Made by a program: the position numbers and the translations under genes. Below the pieces are notes generated by a model. It was not told where the DNA came from. It did no database searches and was given only the letters and a program-made list of their open reading frames with translations. From NCBI GenBank assembly GCA_013329855.1, contig DUJI01000152.1, positions 1 to 7,283 on the forward strand: a DNA stretch of 7,283 bases, in the 5' to 3' direction. Positions 5,927 through 7,283 of the stretch are shown one piece after another (within the stretch, counting starts at the first letter, position 1; every line of letters starts with the position of its first letter). The stretch is from Thermoplasmata archaeon (GTDB taxonomy: Archaea > Thermoplasmatota > Thermoplasmata > RBG-16-68-12).

Positions 5927-7060
5927 TTACGTCTCTTCGAACAGGGACCCGAGCATGGTGTCCGTGCCGACGGCCTCGGAGGGCATCCCGCGCCAGTCCG
6001 CGAGCACGGGCTGGTTGTCGTGCTCGTACTTCAGGAGCATGTCACGCATGTGCCGGCGCAGCTGGTCGTTCTCCTCCCCTTGCAGGATGATCGTGAGGTA
6101 CGACCAGCGGCCGCGCTCCATGACCAGCGTGTAGTCCCCGTGCTTGATCGCGCTGAGCGACCCGCGCAGGGTGGGGAACGAGGTCCTCATGAAGTTCTGG
6201 ATCACGTCCAGGGTGGCGCCGAACAAATCCTGGTCGATCACCTTCTCGCCGGGCCGGATCTTGGCGCCGATGAGCGTCCCATCCGTGTAGATCACGAAGG
6301 CCGCCTTGATGTCGTAGCGGCTCGCCTTCCATCGCCGCACGGCGACCGAGAAGCGCTCCGTGCTCACGGGCGACAGCGTGACGATCGAAACGATGCCCGG
6401 CAGGACCATGGCCGAGGAGAAGAGCGGTGGGATCTGGAGGTCCAGAAAGCCCCGGAGGGCATTGGTCACCACCCCGAGGCCTAGAGCGAGGAGCGTCGCG
6501 ACGAACAGCCCGAGCATCCGACGCCGCAGGCGCGGCGATTGGAGGTTGACCTCTCGGTACGTCCGGAGGAGGGCGTAGGCCATGACCAGGGCGTAGACCA
6601 CGACGAGGGTCACCCAGATCGTGAACCAGGTCTTGTCCCAGCTCCCGGCCCATGGGGGCCCACTTCCGACGAGAGACCGGATGTCCTCCGCGGGGTTCGG
6701 CACCAGATAGAGCCACACGCCGACAATCACCACCAAACAGGGGGCCAGGAGGCCAAACAGCCACGTCTGCATCCGGGTGTAGAACACCACCGCGAACAGC
6801 ATGAAGAACGTGATTGCGAACACCAGGGTTGTGAAACTCGCCAGGGCCGCAAGCGCCGCCCGGGCCTCCGTCGGGGCGGTGAGGAAGAACACGTCGGCCA
6901 GGGCGTAGAATCCGACGAACAGGCAGGCCGCGAGGAAGAACACTTCCGTCCAGGTGCGGTAGCGGTCCCGGGCGACCTGCAAAGCGGCTAGGCCCCACCA
7001 GACGGCCACGGTCGCGAGGGGCAGGTACTGTAGGAACGCGAGGGTCCACGAGATGCTCAT
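5927..7060 (-). CDS. 7TM membrane protein with C-terminal roadblock/longin-like domain (paralogue B)
   Basis: This 377-residue protein has the same architecture as the gene downstream of it. Predicted membrane helices lie at about 8-29, 37-60, 69-93, 99-119, 144-165, 181-200 and 212-229, with RYRTWTEVFF at 33-42 opening helix 2. The cytosolic domain is at about 248-356: YDIKAAFVIYTDGTLIG (249-265), a helix ATLDVIQNFMRTSFPTLRG (282-300) identical to the paralogue over 19 residues, KHGDYTLVMERG (306-317) and QGEENDQLRR (327-336). Membrane parts differ much more, which suggests two sensors with different inputs and a shared output partner. I chose ATG 7060 because the first membrane helix follows directly. 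A longer in-frame start at 7162 adds 34 residues that are polar, Arg/Pro-rich and read through the probable promoter. The ribosome binding site is weak (AGGG, six bases before the ATG). The roadblock/longin fold is inferred. Confidence 0.83.
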   Translation of the reverse strand: MSISWTLAFLQYLPLATVAVWWGLAALQVARDRYRTWTEVFFLAACLFVGFYALADVFFLTAPTEARAALAALASFTTLVFAITFFMLFAVVFYTRMQTWLFGLLAPCLVVIVGVWLYLVPNPAEDIRSLVGSGPPWAGSWDKTWFTIWVTLVVVYALVMAYALLRTYREVNLQSPRLRRRMLGLFVATLLALGLGVVTNALRGFLDLQIPPLFSSAMVLPGIVSIVTLSPVSTERFSVAVRRWKASRYDIKAAFVIYTDGTLIGAKIRPGEKVIDQDLFGATLDVIQNFMRTSFPTLRGSLSAIKHGDYTLVMERGRWSYLTIILQGEENDQLRRHMRDMLLKYEHDNQPVLADWRGMPSEAVGTDTMLGSLFEET

Positions 7061-7227
7061 GATCGCCCTACGGACGGCCCAACCCCACCTCGGCCTTAAC
7101 CCTTGTCTCGTGATTCCCGATTCCTGAAACGGTCCCGGGGATGACCCCTCTCGATCTCGCAACCGTTATGCCCCAACGCCCCGATGTCCCGCCTCGGGAG
7201 GGACGCGGGCTCTCGAGGTGCGGAGGC
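7061..7227. promoter_or_regulatory. Divergent promoter region of paralogue B and the oxidoreductase
   Basis: This 167-bp gap separates two divergent genes. On the minus strand GTTAAGG (complement of 7094-7100) is a weak TATA-like element about 35 bases before ATG 7060. The spacing is the same as that seen before paralogue A. On the plus strand AACCGTTATGCC (7161-7172) is a weak candidate for the oxidoreductase, which has GAGGTG (7215-7220) seven bases before its ATG as a clear ribosome binding site. No RNA gene, strong hairpin or repeat was seen. Confidence 0.35.
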
Positions 7228-7283
7228 ATGGGGGCAGAACGCCCAGACTCGTCGTACGACGTGGTCGTCGCCGGCGCCGGGCC
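7228..7283 (+). CDS. FAD/NAD(P)-binding oxidoreductase, first 18 codons only
   Basis: Only the N-terminus is inside the window: a short polar lead (MGAERPDSS) followed by YDVVVAGAG and the start of a Pro codon. This is the first beta strand and glycine-rich turn (GxGxxG type) of a Rossmann dinucleotide-binding fold, as at the start of FAD-dependent oxidoreductases such as the archaeal geranylgeranyl reductase family. The visible part cannot separate that family from other flavoproteins. The start is well supported by GAGGTG seven bases upstream. Confidence 0.7.
   Translation, partial: MGAERPDSSYDVVVAGAG

Noticed and set aside
4993..6211. Recent gene conversion between the two paralogues in the ATLDVIQNF segment
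   Set aside because: The DNA there is very similar, but the strongest identity is confined to one helix, and strong codon bias at high GC with protein-level constraint explains it as well.
7061..7162. Longer in-frame start at 7162 for paralogue B
   Set aside because: The 34 extra residues are polar and Arg/Pro-rich, absent from the paralogue, and cover the probable promoter.

Overview
The window looks like a piece of a GC-rich archaeal chromosome. The evidence is the gene content: a KaiC/RAD55-type single-domain ATPase, DUF835 domains, membrane proteins with a roadblock/longin-like tail, and a ribbon-helix-helix regulator. Isolated AT-rich TATA-like elements stand out against very GC-rich DNA, and several starts carry GGAG/GAGGTG-type ribosome binding sites. 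A Thermoplasmata-related euryarchaeote is my best guess from the DUF835 + KaiC-like combination. That placement is inference and was not tested by phylogeny.

Layout from left to right. (1) The N-terminal two thirds or so of adenylosuccinate synthetase (purA) lies on the minus strand and is cut by the window edge. (2) A 172-bp divergent intergenic region holds one clear TATA element. (3) Two plus-strand genes follow: a KaiC-like RecA-fold ATPase, then a membrane protein with a 7TM-like N-terminus and two DUF835 domains. They probably form an operon. (4) A small ribbon-helix-helix DNA-binding protein on the minus strand overlaps the end of the DUF835 gene tail to tail by 65 bp, and a strong potential hairpin lies inside the overlap. 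(5) A compact, AT-rich divergent control region carries three 10-bp repeats in register plus a 9-bp inverted repeat. (6) On the plus strand lies a protein I read as a divergent cis-prenyltransferase (UppS-like) homologue. (7) Two tandem minus-strand paralogues follow, each with seven predicted membrane segments and a cytosolic roadblock/longin-like domain. The first of these meets the UppS-like gene at a 16-bp perfect palindrome that contains both stop codons. (8) A divergent promoter region leads to the first 18 codons of an FAD/NAD-binding (Rossmann) oxidoreductase.

How the genes may work together. Three of the eight genes are multi-helix membrane proteins with different cytosolic output modules (DUF835 twice; roadblock/longin-like in the two paralogues). 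One ATPase of the KaiC class is co-directional with the DUF835 protein. This suggests a membrane-linked signalling cluster, with the ATPase as partner of the DUF835 receptor and the roadblock/longin-like tails as possible docking sites for a small GTPase or another partner. The RHH protein with its adjacent repeat array looks like a local autoregulated switch that could also control the UppS-like gene. The purA and oxidoreductase genes at the edges look like ordinary housekeeping neighbours. All system-level links are inference from gene order and architecture.
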